This document shows positions 25,237 through 35,400 of a DNA stretch of 51,646 bases, in pieces (the stretch's first letter is position 1; each line of letters starts with the position of its first letter). The stretch spans positions 1 to 51,646 of the forward strand of contig JAEWFW010000051.1 in the NCBI GenBank assembly GCA_023388635.1. The letters are read 5' to 3'. This DNA is from Bacillota bacterium (GTDB lineage: Bacteria; Bacillota; Bacilli; Desulfuribacillales; Desulfuribacillaceae). The notes under the pieces are model-generated. The model saw nothing but the letters and a program-made list of their open reading frames with translations, was not told where the DNA came from and made no database searches. The position numbers and the translations under genes were made by a program.

Positions 25237-26016
25237 ATGCTGAAAGAAACCAAATATATCTGGGAATGGCCGGTCAGATTCTATCATTGGTTAAATGTGC
25301 TGTTAATCGTAGCGCTGTTGCTAACCGGTTTCTATATTGGACGTCCGGTCTTTTCCCAACCGGGTGAGGCTACCAACTATTTTCTGATGGGATGGATGGT
25401 TCTAATTCATAAAGCTGTAGCTTGGTTATTCATCGCCAACATGATTTTCCGTCTCTATTGGACATACGCCGGTAATGAATATGCTAAATTCAAGCCATGG
25501 CGCAAAGGGTTTATTAAAGACGGGATTGAGACGTTTAAATATTACTCATTTTTGAAAAAAGAGCATACTCTCCATCATGGACACAATGTGCTCGCTCAAC
25601 TGACGTACTTCTTCATCATTTGGATTGGCTCGATTATCATGGTCTTAACCGGCTTTGCATTACAGGGTGAAATCAATCCCACAGGCTTCCAAGGAACGTA
25701 CTTCGGTTGGCTGGTATCATTGTTTGGTGATTCGATGATGATCCGTTCATTACATCATTATGTGGCTTGGGCGTTCGTCTGGTTTATCATCTTCCACCTC
25801 TACACCGTGACACGCCAAGACATTCTTGACGAAGACGGTACTATCTCAGCCAGCATCAGCGGTTATAAATTTGTACCGGTCGATTCCGATACCGGATCAG
25901 ATGAATCTTCTAAAAATCCCGAACCGGATTTCGCACCCAATACCGAACCAAATGCCAAAGCTAAACGCAACGTCAAGTCCAAAAAAATGCGACATACGAG
26001 CGAACAGCTTCCCTAA
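25237..26016 (+). CDS. Hydrogenase b-type cytochrome subunit
   Basis: This 259-residue membrane protein has four predicted transmembrane helices, with candidate haem-b histidines at His17 (FYHWLN), in LIHKAVAW, and in the SLHHYVAW / IIFHLYTV helix. It anchors the hydrogenase heterodimer and passes electrons to quinone, as HyaC/HoxZ does. The last 45 or so residues form a hydrophilic tail, first acidic and Pro-rich then Lys/Arg-rich, beyond the usual end of the family. ATG follows GGAGGTG, 22 bases after the large-subunit stop, so the three genes form one operon. Confidence 0.93.
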   Translation: MLKETKYIWEWPVRFYHWLNVLLIVALLLTGFYIGRPVFSQPGEATNYFLMGWMVLIHKAVAWLFIANMIFRLYWTYAGNEYAKFKPWRKGFIKDGIETFKYYSFLKKEHTLHHGHNVLAQLTYFFIIWIGSIIMVLTGFALQGEINPTGFQGTYFGWLVSLFGDSMMIRSLHHYVAWAFVWFIIFHLYTVTRQDILDEDGTISASISGYKFVPVDSDTGSDESSKNPEPDFAPNTEPNAKAKRNVKSKKMRHTSEQLP

Positions 26017-26077
26017 AACATCCCAGCCAAGCCGAACGAGTCTGAGTAGCGTTTAGTCATCAGATAAAATAAATTTT

Positions 26078-26127
26078 AAGCCGCTTCTAACCCTCCGCTT
26101 ACAAAAGCGAAGTCTTAGGGCGGCTTT
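26078..26127. terminator. Bidirectional terminator between hydrogenase operon and deacetylase
   Basis: Outer arms AAGCCGC (26078-26084) and GCGGCTT (26120-26126) enclose a smaller GCTT/AAGC hairpin. T-rich DNA follows on the plus strand, and AT-rich DNA on the minus strand. The two flanking genes converge here. Confidence 0.75.
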
Positions 26128-26152
26128 ATCATTGCATTGAATCACTTCTATA

Positions 26153-26983
26153 TCACCTATTTAGTTCTCGCTGTCCCTGGTTGGCTGGCTTTTGTAAACC
26201 GATCAATTCGGGAATTGTAACGAATTCCATGCCTTCCGCCTGCAACGCGGGAATAATTTCATCGAGTGCTTTATAAGTGCCTGACAGATTCATCGTCCAA
26301 TGACCACCGTCGTGCATCAGAATAATTGCTCCTGTATGAATATTACTCAGCACATTTCTAGCGATCTCATCGACCGGCAATTGGCGCCAATCCAAAGAAT
26401 CGACAGACCAACCGACAATCGTGTGGTTGGTGCGTTCCATTTCTTTAACGATATCTTCTGTCAAAGCACCGTAAGGCGCACGAAATAGTCGCGGTTTATA
26501 ACCAATAATTTCATCGAGAACCTTCTCTGTCTCATTGACTTCCCAGCGTAGCCTATCCAGTTCATATTTAGGCAAATTGGGGTGCCAGTATGTGTGATTG
26601 CCGATGGCATGCCCTTCCTCCTGGATTCTTTTGATAATATCCGGATAGGCTTGTGCCCTCGATCCCATGACAAAAAACGTCGCTTTCACATCATATTTTT
26701 TCAACGTATCGAGCACATGAGGTGTAAAGCGCGGGTCAGGTCCATCATCAAACGTCAATGCCATTTTATCTAGTGCCGCAGACCCCCGTAACACCAGTGT
26801 ATTAGGAAACTGCCTCTGTAACAAGGAATTCGATACAGGATGGGGCTTACGTTGAAAAAATTCCGCACCATCGACCGGTTGCGGCGGCATATTTTCCTGT
26901 GATGTCACCGTATTCCGATTGACTAAAACCATCATCAGTGTAAACGCTATAATCAAGACAACGGCTGCCAATTTTTTGTTCAT
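26153..26983 (-). CDS. Membrane-anchored polysaccharide deacetylase (NodB fold)
   Basis: This 276-residue protein has an N-terminal hydrophobic segment (about 5-20) that serves as signal anchor or signal peptide, then a NodB domain. The metal triad is visible: Asp80 in TFDDGP with His130 and His134 in GNHTYWH. RAPYG and the late ILMHDGG motif are also present. Such enzymes deacetylate peptidoglycan or another amino-sugar polymer; with a sigma-K gene in the window a spore cortex role (PdaA/PdaB-like) is plausible but unproven. ATG follows GGGGGAAG. It is monocistronic. Confidence 0.87.
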   Translation of the reverse strand: MNKKLAAVVLIIAFTLMMVLVNRNTVTSQENMPPQPVDGAEFFQRKPHPVSNSLLQRQFPNTLVLRGSAALDKMALTFDDGPDPRFTPHVLDTLKKYDVKATFFVMGSRAQAYPDIIKRIQEEGHAIGNHTYWHPNLPKYELDRLRWEVNETEKVLDEIIGYKPRLFRAPYGALTEDIVKEMERTNHTIVGWSVDSLDWRQLPVDEIARNVLSNIHTGAIILMHDGGHWTMNLSGTYKALDEIIPALQAEGMEFVTIPELIGLQKPANQGQRELNR

Positions 26984-27082
26984 CTTCCCCCTCCTTTCAT
27001 TTTAATTTTCTGTCCACCTTTCACATCGATGCCAGTGCCTTTAGTATTTGCATAAATCCCTTTAAAAAGCTGTTGTCACAAA

Positions 27083-27128
27083 TAAAAAACTAACCTTATC
27101 TGCCGCTTTACGGTAAGTAAGGTTAGTT
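27083..27128 (-). terminator. Intrinsic terminator of the citrate synthase gene
   Basis: Perfect 11-base arms AACTAACCTTA (27118-27128 read on the minus strand) and TAAGGTTAGTT (27088-27098), followed by a U-rich tail. It lies about 40 bases past the stop codon. The stretch 26984-27082 upstream of the deacetylase shows no confident promoter. Confidence 0.85.
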
Positions 27129-27170
27129 TATGTTCTTCAAACTAAAATTGGTATGATGTTATTTGATGAT

Positions 27171-28526
27171 TTAATCGCGGTCAGACATCGGCACATACCG
27201 CTGCTTTGTGACAACGCTCTTATAGGCCGGACGGATAATACGCTGTCCTGTGATTTGTTCTTCCAACCTGTGTGCGCACCATCCCGGCATTCTACCGACT
27301 GCAAATAACGGTGTATATAACTCACGCGGTATATTTAAGATATTGTAAACAAATCCTGAGTAAAAGTCGACATTGGCGGAAATCTCTTTGCGCGACCCCT
27401 TTACTTTTTCAAATATTTCCGGAGTCAACTCTTCAACTGTCATATATAAATTCAATTCTTCCTCGTGGTGCTTTGCTTGAGCGAGTTCAATCGCCTTTTC
27501 TTTGATCAAAACAGCACGCGGATCCGATAATGTATAAATAGCATGACCCATACCGTATATTAAGCCACTGCCGTCAAACGCTTGCTTATTGATAATTTTA
27601 GTGAGATATTGGCTGATTTCTTCGCGGTTATCCCAATTTTTCACGTTTGCTTTGATGTCTTCCATCATTGCCATAACTTTTAAATTGGCGCCTCCATGCT
27701 TCGGTCCTTTCAATGAACCAATCGCTGCGGCAATCGCGGAATACGTATCAGACCCCGCAGAAGTCACAACACGTGTAACAAATGTCGAATTGTTACCGCC
27801 TCCGTGTTCTGCATGTAAAACTAAGGATAAATCAAGAATTTCCGCTTCTAATTTTGTATACTCACAATCAGGACGGATCATCGTCAGAATATTCTCCGCC
27901 GTACTCAAATCTGGACGCGGTTTATGAATAAATAAACTCTTATTGCCATGATAATGCGCTTTTGCCTGATAAGAATAGGCGAGCATCGTAGGAAAACGCG
28001 CAATCAATTCCATACTTTGCTTGATAATATTCTGTACACTGATATCGTCGGCATCGTGATCATATGAATAAGCAGCCAATACGCTTCGTGCTAATTTATT
28101 CATAATATCGATACTCGGTGCTTTTAAAATCATATTGTGTGAGAAATCATCGGGTAAATCCCGTAAACTCCCCAAAAATTGCGAAAATTCCTGCAAATTG
28201 CGTTCCGTAGGCAACATACCGAACAAAAGCAAATAGCAGACTTCTTCAAAACCAAAACGTCCATCACGCTGAAAACCATTGACAATGTCATAAATATTAA
28301 TTCCTCGGTAGAATAATTTACCGTAATCCGGTACCTGCTCGCCATCATCCACAATATATCCATGGACCTCGCCGATCTTCGACAAGCCAGCTAATACGCC
28401 TGTGCCGTTGCTGTTACGCAGCCCGCGTTTCACATCATATTTTTCACTAATGTCCGAATTAATATGACTATTCTGGATCACCAATTCTGACATTCTATCC
28501 AAAGCAGTTTGTTGCATTTCGTTCAT
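27171..28526 (-). CDS. Citrate synthase family protein
   Basis: This 451-residue enzyme carries the citrate synthase core: LHAEHGGGNNSTFVTRVVTSAGSDTYSA with the catalytic histidine, GPKHGGAN, YGMGHAIYTLSDPRA, and the NVDFYSGFVY aspartate region near the end. An N-terminal extension of about 70 residues before GVLAGLS is typical of many clostridial homologues. 2-Methylcitrate synthase activity cannot be excluded. ATG 28526 was chosen because GGGGAG lies just upstream. It stands alone with its own terminator. Citrate made here could feed 2-oxoglutarate for GlnA and for homocitrate. Confidence 0.92.
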   Translation of the reverse strand: MNEMQQTALDRMSELVIQNSHINSDISEKYDVKRGLRNSNGTGVLAGLSKIGEVHGYIVDDGEQVPDYGKLFYRGINIYDIVNGFQRDGRFGFEEVCYLLLFGMLPTERNLQEFSQFLGSLRDLPDDFSHNMILKAPSIDIMNKLARSVLAAYSYDHDADDISVQNIIKQSMELIARFPTMLAYSYQAKAHYHGNKSLFIHKPRPDLSTAENILTMIRPDCEYTKLEAEILDLSLVLHAEHGGGNNSTFVTRVVTSAGSDTYSAIAAAIGSLKGPKHGGANLKVMAMMEDIKANVKNWDNREEISQYLTKIINKQAFDGSGLIYGMGHAIYTLSDPRAVLIKEKAIELAQAKHHEEELNLYMTVEELTPEIFEKVKGSRKEISANVDFYSGFVYNILNIPRELYTPLFAVGRMPGWCAHRLEEQITGQRIIRPAYKSVVTKQRYVPMSDRD

Positions 28527-28548
28527 ACTGACCACTCCCCACATAAAT

Positions 28549-28576
28549 TTAATTAACCGTAATACTTTTTAATTAA
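28549..28576. promoter_or_regulatory. Paired TTAATTAA sites upstream of citrate synthase
   Basis: Two TTAATTAA palindromes (28549-28556 and 28569-28576), each preceded on the plus strand by T and followed by C, are 20 bases apart centre to centre, about two helical turns. They lie just upstream of the ribosome site, so a repressor operator is possible. No clear promoter was identified in 28577-28660. Confidence 0.35.
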
Positions 28577-28663
28577 CATATTGGTCCGTCGCATATATGG
28601 TCACCTAAATTCTCTACAATTACAAAGTGTAAATAATTTAAGAAACCACATATTAAATGAAAC

Positions 28664-28697
28664 AACGAGAATATTGTGGCAAAAAAATACTCTCGTT
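28664..28697 (-). terminator. Terminator-like hairpin after the ParR-like gene
   Basis: Arms 28664-28675 and 28686-28697 pair over 12 positions with one mismatch, and a U-rich but interrupted tail follows on the minus strand. It ends the cheA-parM-parR direction of transcription, about 45 bases past the ParR-like stop. Confidence 0.55.
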
Positions 28698-28743
28698 ATA
28701 TAACAACAATATATTCCATGATTTAATAATAGATAATATCAGA

Positions 28744-29097
28744 CTAAGAGAAAAATTCAAGGGCTTTTGCTAAATCGTCCACTGCCTGTTGCGGATCAAA
28801 GGCTTCTTCTTTCGATGGGATCATTGGCTTTTCGGAAGGAATATGCTGTTGAGGTAGTACTCGCTTGCTATTGGAGCGTGACGGTTGTGCTATATCTGTC
28901 TGTTGGTATAAGCCGTCAATTTTTTGTTCTAATCGTAATAACATGTCGCGAATGTCTTCGTCTTGCTGTCGACTGGCGGGCATGCGCGCAATATGCGTTT
29001 CAATTGCTTCCACAATTAATGCTTCGCGGTTTTCAGTTTGCTGCAAGAATCTATACGCCTCTGGAGACAGACATGTGACATCAATCGATATTTTCAT
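28744..29097 (-). CDS. Probable ParR-like DNA-binding adaptor
   Basis: This 117-residue protein was not recognised from a strong motif. Its N-terminal 40 residues (KISIDVTCLSPEAYRFLQQTEN...VEAIETHI) look like a ribbon-helix-helix of the kind in ParR centromere-binding proteins. A predicted coiled segment (about 50-65) and a polar linker follow, and the last dozen residues (VDDLAKALEFF) form an amphipathic helix that could cap an actin-like filament. Its ATG overlaps the stop of the ParM-like gene by one base, which is the main support for the ParR assignment. Confidence 0.6.
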   Translation of the reverse strand: MKISIDVTCLSPEAYRFLQQTENREALIVEAIETHIARMPASRQQDEDIRDMLLRLEQKIDGLYQQTDIAQPSRSNSKRVLPQQHIPSEKPMIPSKEEAFDPQQAVDDLAKALEFFS

Positions 29098-30125
29098 TAC
29101 ACTTTTGCTCTCCTCTGTGACAGACCCTGGGCAGCTAGGAATCCTTCGACATTGGCGAACGCAGCATTTTCAATTTTAATCAATGAAGGGAAAGCTAATT
29201 TCAGATACGGTTCCAGCGACTCGCCCCCGCCGCCTGCGACAATCACTGCCGATAAGCCGTCAAGTTCATCGCCCCAGCGCATCTTCACCTTTGCGGAAAT
29301 TTGTTGCGCCAACTCTTCATAGGCTGCAAATTCATATTCCTTGAGGGAAATTTCCAGTCCTTTGTGCAAGAATTTTCCTTTATCCCATAAAATCGCTTTC
29401 TCAATCGCAAAAAAGTCGACCGTCTTATTGACCAATTCTTCTACATCATCTTGAATCATATGGTAAGCGTGTTTCATTCCCAAATCGATTCCACCGCTCA
29501 AATCCTCGCGCGGCATTAAACCTTTTTTACCCTTTGCCATTACGAGAATGTCTGTCGTACGATAGCCAATATCAATCAAGCCCACAGGAGAATTGACGAG
29601 ATGCGGATTGCGTACCTCACCATCAATTGTCAAGCAAGCTGCATAGTATGCACCTGCCCCTTGAGGGAATACATATACACTGCGTATTTTTACTTGTTTA
29701 GCTTGTTGTTCTCCGATCGCGACTTGTACGTTCATTTGGCGCAGCAACTCCGTAACTTCGTCTTTCTGCGCGCGGTAGTACGTCAACGGCAAGCCGACCG
29801 CCAGATCAATTTCTTCATCGCCGCAGAGTAAAGCAGCAGCTGTAGCGATTAATGTCTGCAAGTTTGTATTCTCTACCGCCTTATCTTCCCATGTGCGTAT
29901 ACCGCTGCCACCAACCATCGCTGCATCGCCGACGAGATAAGATTTATATTGTGCCGTATCCGCTGTGTCCCATATTCTTACTGTGTAATCCTCGTCTTGA
30001 AATTTCAAAATATTGCGCATCTTCGTACTGCGGTCAATTGCTACAACAGAAGGAAAACGAGTCGTCACTCCTTTTTCATTCATCGCTTTGACAAATCCAT
30101 ATCCGATATCTATCGCTACTCTCAC
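29097..30125 (-). CDS. ParM/StbA-like actin-family ATPase
   Basis: This protein of about 342 residues has the actin-fold phosphate loops: AIDIGYGFVKAM at the N-terminus and LIDIGYRTTDILV in the second domain, plus the adenosine motif VIVAGGGGE. Among bacterial actins the layout and length fit ParM/StbA plasmid-segregation proteins and related Alp families better than MreB or FtsA. GTG at 30125 is favoured, six bases after GGGGGAG; an upstream TTG at 30152 lacks that spacing. It is followed at once by the ParR-like gene and preceded by a 13-base-pair palindrome. Its role on the chromosome is unknown. Confidence 0.8.
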   Translation of the reverse strand: MRVAIDIGYGFVKAMNEKGVTTRFPSVVAIDRSTKMRNILKFQDEDYTVRIWDTADTAQYKSYLVGDAAMVGGSGIRTWEDKAVENTNLQTLIATAAALLCGDEEIDLAVGLPLTYYRAQKDEVTELLRQMNVQVAIGEQQAKQVKIRSVYVFPQGAGAYYAACLTIDGEVRNPHLVNSPVGLIDIGYRTTDILVMAKGKKGLMPREDLSGGIDLGMKHAYHMIQDDVEELVNKTVDFFAIEKAILWDKGKFLHKGLEISLKEYEFAAYEELAQQISAKVKMRWGDELDGLSAVIVAGGGGESLEPYLKLAFPSLIKIENAAFANVEGFLAAQGLSQRRAKV

Positions 30126-30152
30126 AGCATGCTCCCCCATTTCCGTTTGCAA

Positions 30153-30184
30153 ATAAACATCGATTGCATGGAATCGATGTTTAT
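30153..30184. repeat. 13-base-pair inverted repeat between cheA and the ParM-like gene
   Basis: Perfect arms 30153-30165 and 30172-30184 (each containing AACATCGATT or its complement) flank a six-base spacer. It could be the cheA terminator, since UUUAUUU follows on the minus strand. It could also be an operator or centromere site for the ParR-like protein. No tandem direct repeats typical of parC were seen. Confidence 0.6.
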
Positions 30185-30204
30185 CACCCTACGCCTGTTA
30201 CTTT

Positions 30205-32265
30205 TTAGTGAATCAATGCGTTACAATCGATAATCAGTGCTACCTGCCCGTCGCCGAGAATCGTCGCTCCGGAAATTGCGAATACACTTGGCAAATATGT
30301 ACCGAGGTTTTTCAAAACGATTTCCTGTTGCCCAATGAATTCGTTGACAATCAACCCAGCCATCTTATCGCCTTTTTTCACGACGATAACCGATACGTCA
30401 TCCACTTTCCCGTTCGCTTCACTTGGGATTTTGAATACCTTTTCCAGAGAAATCAGCGGTACGATATGCCCACGGAAATCAATGACCGATTGACCCTGTA
30501 CCATATAAATATCTTTTCTCGAGATTACTGCCGTCTCAATAATCGAGCTCAAAGGAATCGCATACTTCTCATCGCAGATTCGCACCAGCATTGACTGGAT
30601 AATCGACAGTGTCAGTGGCAATTCAATCTGGAACTTCGTATATTCTCCCAATTTCGATTCCACATGAACTTGACCGCTTAGGGATTCAATCTTGTTTTTA
30701 ACGACATCCAATCCGACACCGCGTCCCGATACATCAGTAATTACATCCGCCGTACTGAAACCTGACTGGAATAATAACATATATGCTTGCTGATCCGTCA
30801 ATTGTAGTGCCTGTTCCTCTGTCACCGTACCCCGCTCAATCGCTTTGCGGACAATCTTATCACGATTCAGTCCGTTCCCGTTATCGGTAATTTCAATAAA
30901 GACGTGATTCCCACTATGATATGCGTGCAACTGAATCGTACCTGTCTCCGGCTTACCTTTGCGAATTCGCTCTTGCGGCATTTCTAAGCCATGGTCAATC
31001 GAGTTACGCAACAAATGCACAAGTGGATCACCGATTTCGTCAATCACCGTACGGTCGAGCTCCGTTTCGGCGCCTTTAATATCAAGTTCCACTTTCTTAT
31101 TCAATTCTTTGGACAAATCACGGATCATCCGTGGAAAACGGTTAAACACTTGCTCAATCGGAACCATGCGCATATTGAGAATTAAGTTTTGTAAATCACC
31201 GCTGATCCTGCTCATATGCTCCACGGATTCTACCAATTCCGAGTGCGCCAACTCTCTGGCAATTTGCTCCAGTCTGCCGCGATCAATGACAAGCTCACTG
31301 AACAAATTCATCAGTACATCGAGACGCTCAATATCGACACGAATCGTTTTATTACCTACTGCCTTGCCTTTCGCACCCGCTTCCTGCGTCGCTGCCACCT
31401 TTGACGTTCCGGCGGATGCCGCAACTTGGCTGACAGATTTGTCTGCCACAGGTGCCGTATCGCTCACTGCTTCCGCTTTGCCGGGCTCGGCATCTGCATC
31501 AACTGCACTGATATCGACGGAAGCAACTTCCGAAATGTTTTGTAATTTCATCTTCAGTTGATTGACGTCTTCTTTTGTGATGAACACCACTTGAAAATCG
31601 CGATCAAATTTCTCGTCCTCCAATTCTTGAACAGAGGGCTTCGAGTAAATAACTTCCCCTAAAGTGTCCAACGCATCAAACACCATGAAAACTCTTGCTA
31701 CTTTCAGTACACATTCTTTACTCAATGTGACTTTGATATGTAATGCGTTGTAACCCGAATTTTTTGACTGTGAAATGACTGTTCTTTGGTAGGCATCAAG
31801 CATACCGAGAAATTCTTGGCTACTGCCGGCTGCATTTCCATCAACAGTCACAGTTGCGCTAGCTGATTTCACCGGATTTGCAGCTTGTCCGCTGGCGATT
31901 GCTTTTAATTGTGTCACTAAGTCCGCCACGTCCGCTTTCCCATCGGACCCTTCGATAATCGAGTACACCATGCTTTCCAATAAATCTACGCTTTGAAAAA
32001 TTACATCCATAATCTCCGGTGTAATAACGAGAATGTTATTACGTATCTGATCAAGCACGTTTTCTAATTCATGGGTAAGATTTGCAATATCTTCGAAACC
32101 CATCGTTGCCGACATACCCTTGATCGTATGCGCAGAACGGAATACATCTTTGACAATATCTATATTTTGCGGATTTTGCTCTAAAAGCAACAGATTTTCA
32201 TTCATTGCTTGTAAATGCTCTTTCGATTCATCAATAAACATATCCAGATATTGATTCGTATCCAA
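30205..32265 (-). CDS. cheA: Chemotaxis histidine kinase CheA
   Basis: This kinase of about 686 residues has P1 Hpt with phospho-acceptor His46 (FRSAHTIKG), a P2 region (about 165-260), a polar Ala-rich linker, P3 dimerisation (KTIRVDIERLDVLMNLFSELVI), P4 ATPase (LVHLLRNSIDHGLE, DNGNGL, GRGVGLDVV) and a C-terminal CheW-like P5. TTG at 32265 was chosen because AGAGGTG lies 7 bases upstream and the sequence from there begins exactly at the P1 domain. No cheW, cheY or receptor gene is adjacent, so it is orphaned from a chemotaxis operon. A promoter lies upstream. Confidence 0.94.
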   Translation of the reverse strand: MDTNQYLDMFIDESKEHLQAMNENLLLLEQNPQNIDIVKDVFRSAHTIKGMSATMGFEDIANLTHELENVLDQIRNNILVITPEIMDVIFQSVDLLESMVYSIIEGSDGKADVADLVTQLKAIASGQAANPVKSASATVTVDGNAAGSSQEFLGMLDAYQRTVISQSKNSGYNALHIKVTLSKECVLKVARVFMVFDALDTLGEVIYSKPSVQELEDEKFDRDFQVVFITKEDVNQLKMKLQNISEVASVDISAVDADAEPGKAEAVSDTAPVADKSVSQVAASAGTSKVAATQEAGAKGKAVGNKTIRVDIERLDVLMNLFSELVIDRGRLEQIARELAHSELVESVEHMSRISGDLQNLILNMRMVPIEQVFNRFPRMIRDLSKELNKKVELDIKGAETELDRTVIDEIGDPLVHLLRNSIDHGLEMPQERIRKGKPETGTIQLHAYHSGNHVFIEITDNGNGLNRDKIVRKAIERGTVTEEQALQLTDQQAYMLLFQSGFSTADVITDVSGRGVGLDVVKNKIESLSGQVHVESKLGEYTKFQIELPLTLSIIQSMLVRICDEKYAIPLSSIIETAVISRKDIYMVQGQSVIDFRGHIVPLISLEKVFKIPSEANGKVDDVSVIVVKKGDKMAGLIVNEFIGQQEIVLKNLGTYLPSVFAISGATILGDGQVALIIDCNALIH

Positions 32266-32338
32266 ATGACAACACCTCTTCCATTTATATAATATATCTT
32301 CTCGTTGCCTGAACAATATATATAGAAATAATACCCCC

Positions 32339-32367
32339 ATTATACCTTATTTCTACAGGATTGTTGA
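32339..32367 (-). promoter_or_regulatory. SigA-type promoter of cheA
   Basis: A perfect TATAAT (32339-32344) is 17 bases from TCAACA (32362-32367) on the minus strand. The start site would lie about 65 bases before the TTG start of cheA. The gap between cheA and the glycogen operon (32266-32443) holds only this and a weak hairpin at the operon end. Confidence 0.6.
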
Positions 32368-32443
32368 ATGATTTTTTCTCTAAAGGAAACATTTCTTTAT
32401 ATCAATGAAAAATCCTGCTTTTACGCAAAATATTCCGAAATAT

Positions 32444-35400
32444 TTAACAGTTTCCTGCATTTGCTCTTTTAAATAAAACAGCAAATTCTGCGAGTCGTTG
32501 CGCTTTCTGCTCTGTTAATTCGTGGCGCAACACCCTCCAAGTCCAATTTCCCGTCACTGTACCGGGAACATTCATCCGCGCCTCGGTTCCTTTACACAAA
32601 ATATCTTGTAATGGAATGACAACGAGTTCTGCATCGCTGCCATAAACTTTTTCGATAAAAGTCCAACAAATCTCATCTTTCTCATTCAGTGTACATACGA
32701 AATTCTGTGACTCTGTCTGATTTTCACCGTACCATCCGAGTACCGTATCATTGTCATGGGTCCCCGTATAGACGACAGTATTTCTTCTATATAAAGGCAA
32801 TGGAAACGCTTGTTTTTTGTCGGCATCCATTTCAAATTGCAGCACCGACATCCCTGGGTATCCCGTTTGTATCGTCAAATCCTTTGCCTGCCGTGACAGT
32901 ATTCCCAGATCTTCGGCGATCAGGCGCATAGCACCAAGCTGCGAACGTGCTTCACGGAAAAAATCTTCTCCCGGTCCTTGCTTCCATATTCCATCGACCG
33001 CCGTCACTTTATCAGACGGAATACTCCAATAATCGGCAAATGCCCTAAAGTGGTCGATGCGCACCACATCGAACATGCTCTGCATATGTGCAAGGCGCTG
33101 CATCCACCATGCATAGCGGTCTTGCTTCATCATCTGCCAATCATAGAGCGGGTTGCCCCATAATTGCCCCGTCTCACAGAAATAATCCGGCGGTACGCCC
33201 GCCACTGATGTGGGATATCTTTGTTCATTTAACAAGAATAAATCCTGATTCGCCCAAACATCACAACTGTCATGTGCCACGTAGATCGGTACGTCTCCGA
33301 TTAGCTGAATCCCCTTCGTTCGGCAATATTCCGATAAACGTTCCCACTGCTTGTAAAATACAAATTGCGTATATTTTACAAAAGCAATTTCTTCTTTTAA
33401 TAATTCCCGATACTTTTTCATTACATCTGGAACACGAACACGCAGGCTTTCATCCCATGCTACCCATGGTTGGCTGAAATGACCCTTTAGCGCCGAATAA
33501 AGCCCGTAATCCTCCAACCAATGCACATGTTTCTGCTCAAATTGCCGGAATTCCTCACATGGCTGGAACTCTTGATTGATATTAACTGCGTTCTGTTTGC
33601 CTGTACAACGATGGCGATAGCGTCTGTACGCCTTACGCAACATCGACATCTTCCATCTGGCAACTGCATCATAATCTACAACAGAATCGGAAAACACACG
33701 TCCTTGCTCTAATTCCTCGGAAAACAATACCCCTTCTTCCACCAACTGCTCGAGATCAATGAATAAGAAGTTTCCCGCGAAAGCAGAGTCACACTGATAC
33801 GGAGAATTTCCATAGCCCAACGGATTCAAAGGCAACATCTGCCACAAGGTCTGCTTGCCTGCATGCAGAAAATCGGCAAATCGCAACGCTTCTTCACCCA
33901 TATCGCCAATTCCGTACCGAGATGGCAACGATGACAAATGCAGCAATACACCAGCCTGACGCCGCTCTACGTCTTTCCGCGCCCAGCGATCAGCTACACA
34001 TACAACTGCCGATTGCGGCGGCAACTGCAATGATAGCGTGCCGTTAATCAAGCGTATTTCCCGATAATTAGCCAGCACGTCATAGAAAATCGCGTTCTGT
34101 TCATTCAGCTCGATTCCCAGTGTTTGCAAATTGACGTTGACATGCTGTGATGCTTCTGCGTCTGCATTGATGATGACAATTGCCATATTTGCAAATATTT
34201 GATTACCTAATGCATCCGCCGTATTCGCAAATTCATCTGATGCTCCGCACTGGCGAATATAGCCAAGCACCGAATCACCGGCAAAGAAAGGAATGAAACT
34301 CCCCGTTTGAAATACGTTATACATATTTCTGACAGCTATCAATGTGTGGTACCACCGAATCAAACGATCATTTTCCTTGCCCCACGGATATGTCTTGCGA
34401 TTCATCGGGTCTTCTCCGCCGACTAACCCCGCTTCATCGCCATAATAGACACAAGGAACACCAGGAAACGTCATCTGCCACAAAACGGCGAGCTTCATCT
34501 TCGCTTCATCTCCGTCTAACGATGTCAGCAGTCTCGCAGTGTCATGGGTTCCCAAAATATTCATATTACTGTAAAAATACTCGCGCGGATAATTTTCGAA
34601 CAACGACATCAACGACATATATACCGATTTTGCTGTCTGTTTACCAGTGAGAAAATCGAGTACGGCAACGCGAAACGGGTAATTCATCACAGAATCAAGT
34701 GACGATCCGAGCAAATAATCTCTCCGTGAACCATAACTGACTTTATTCGTCGCATCCTCCCATACTTCACCGATTAACACGGTATCCTTATGGAATCTCT
34801 TCATCACTCTGCGGATTTTCTTGATAAATTCATCAGGCAATTCATCAGCGACATCAAGCCGCCATCCGGCAGCTCCCATTTTCAGCCAATGGGAAATCAC
34901 GCTATTCGGATTGTCAATGATAAACTTCATATATGTGCTTTCCATTTCGTTGACGTTCGGCAATACATCGACACCCCACCAGCTTTCATACTCATGGGGA
35001 TAATCGGTAAACCGATACCAGTGGAAATACGGAGATTCCTTGGATTGGTAAGCACCCAAGGAATCATAATTGCCTTCTCTGTTAAAATATTTACTGTCAC
35101 TGCCCGTGTGGCTGAAAACACCGTCGAGAATAAGCTTGATTCCCGCCTCCGCCGCCCGCTCACATAGTTCACGAAACAATTCGTTATCACCAAACATCGG
35201 ATCGATTTTATGATAATCGCCAGTGTCGTACTTATGGTTGCTGACAGCCTCAAAAATCGGATTGAGATACAGTACACTGACACCCAAATGCTGCAAGTAC
35301 GGCAATTTTTTCATGACACCGAGGAGATTGCCACCGAAAAAGTCCCAGCGCACCACATGACCCGTTTTTACATCACGTATATAATAGGGATCGTTGTCCC

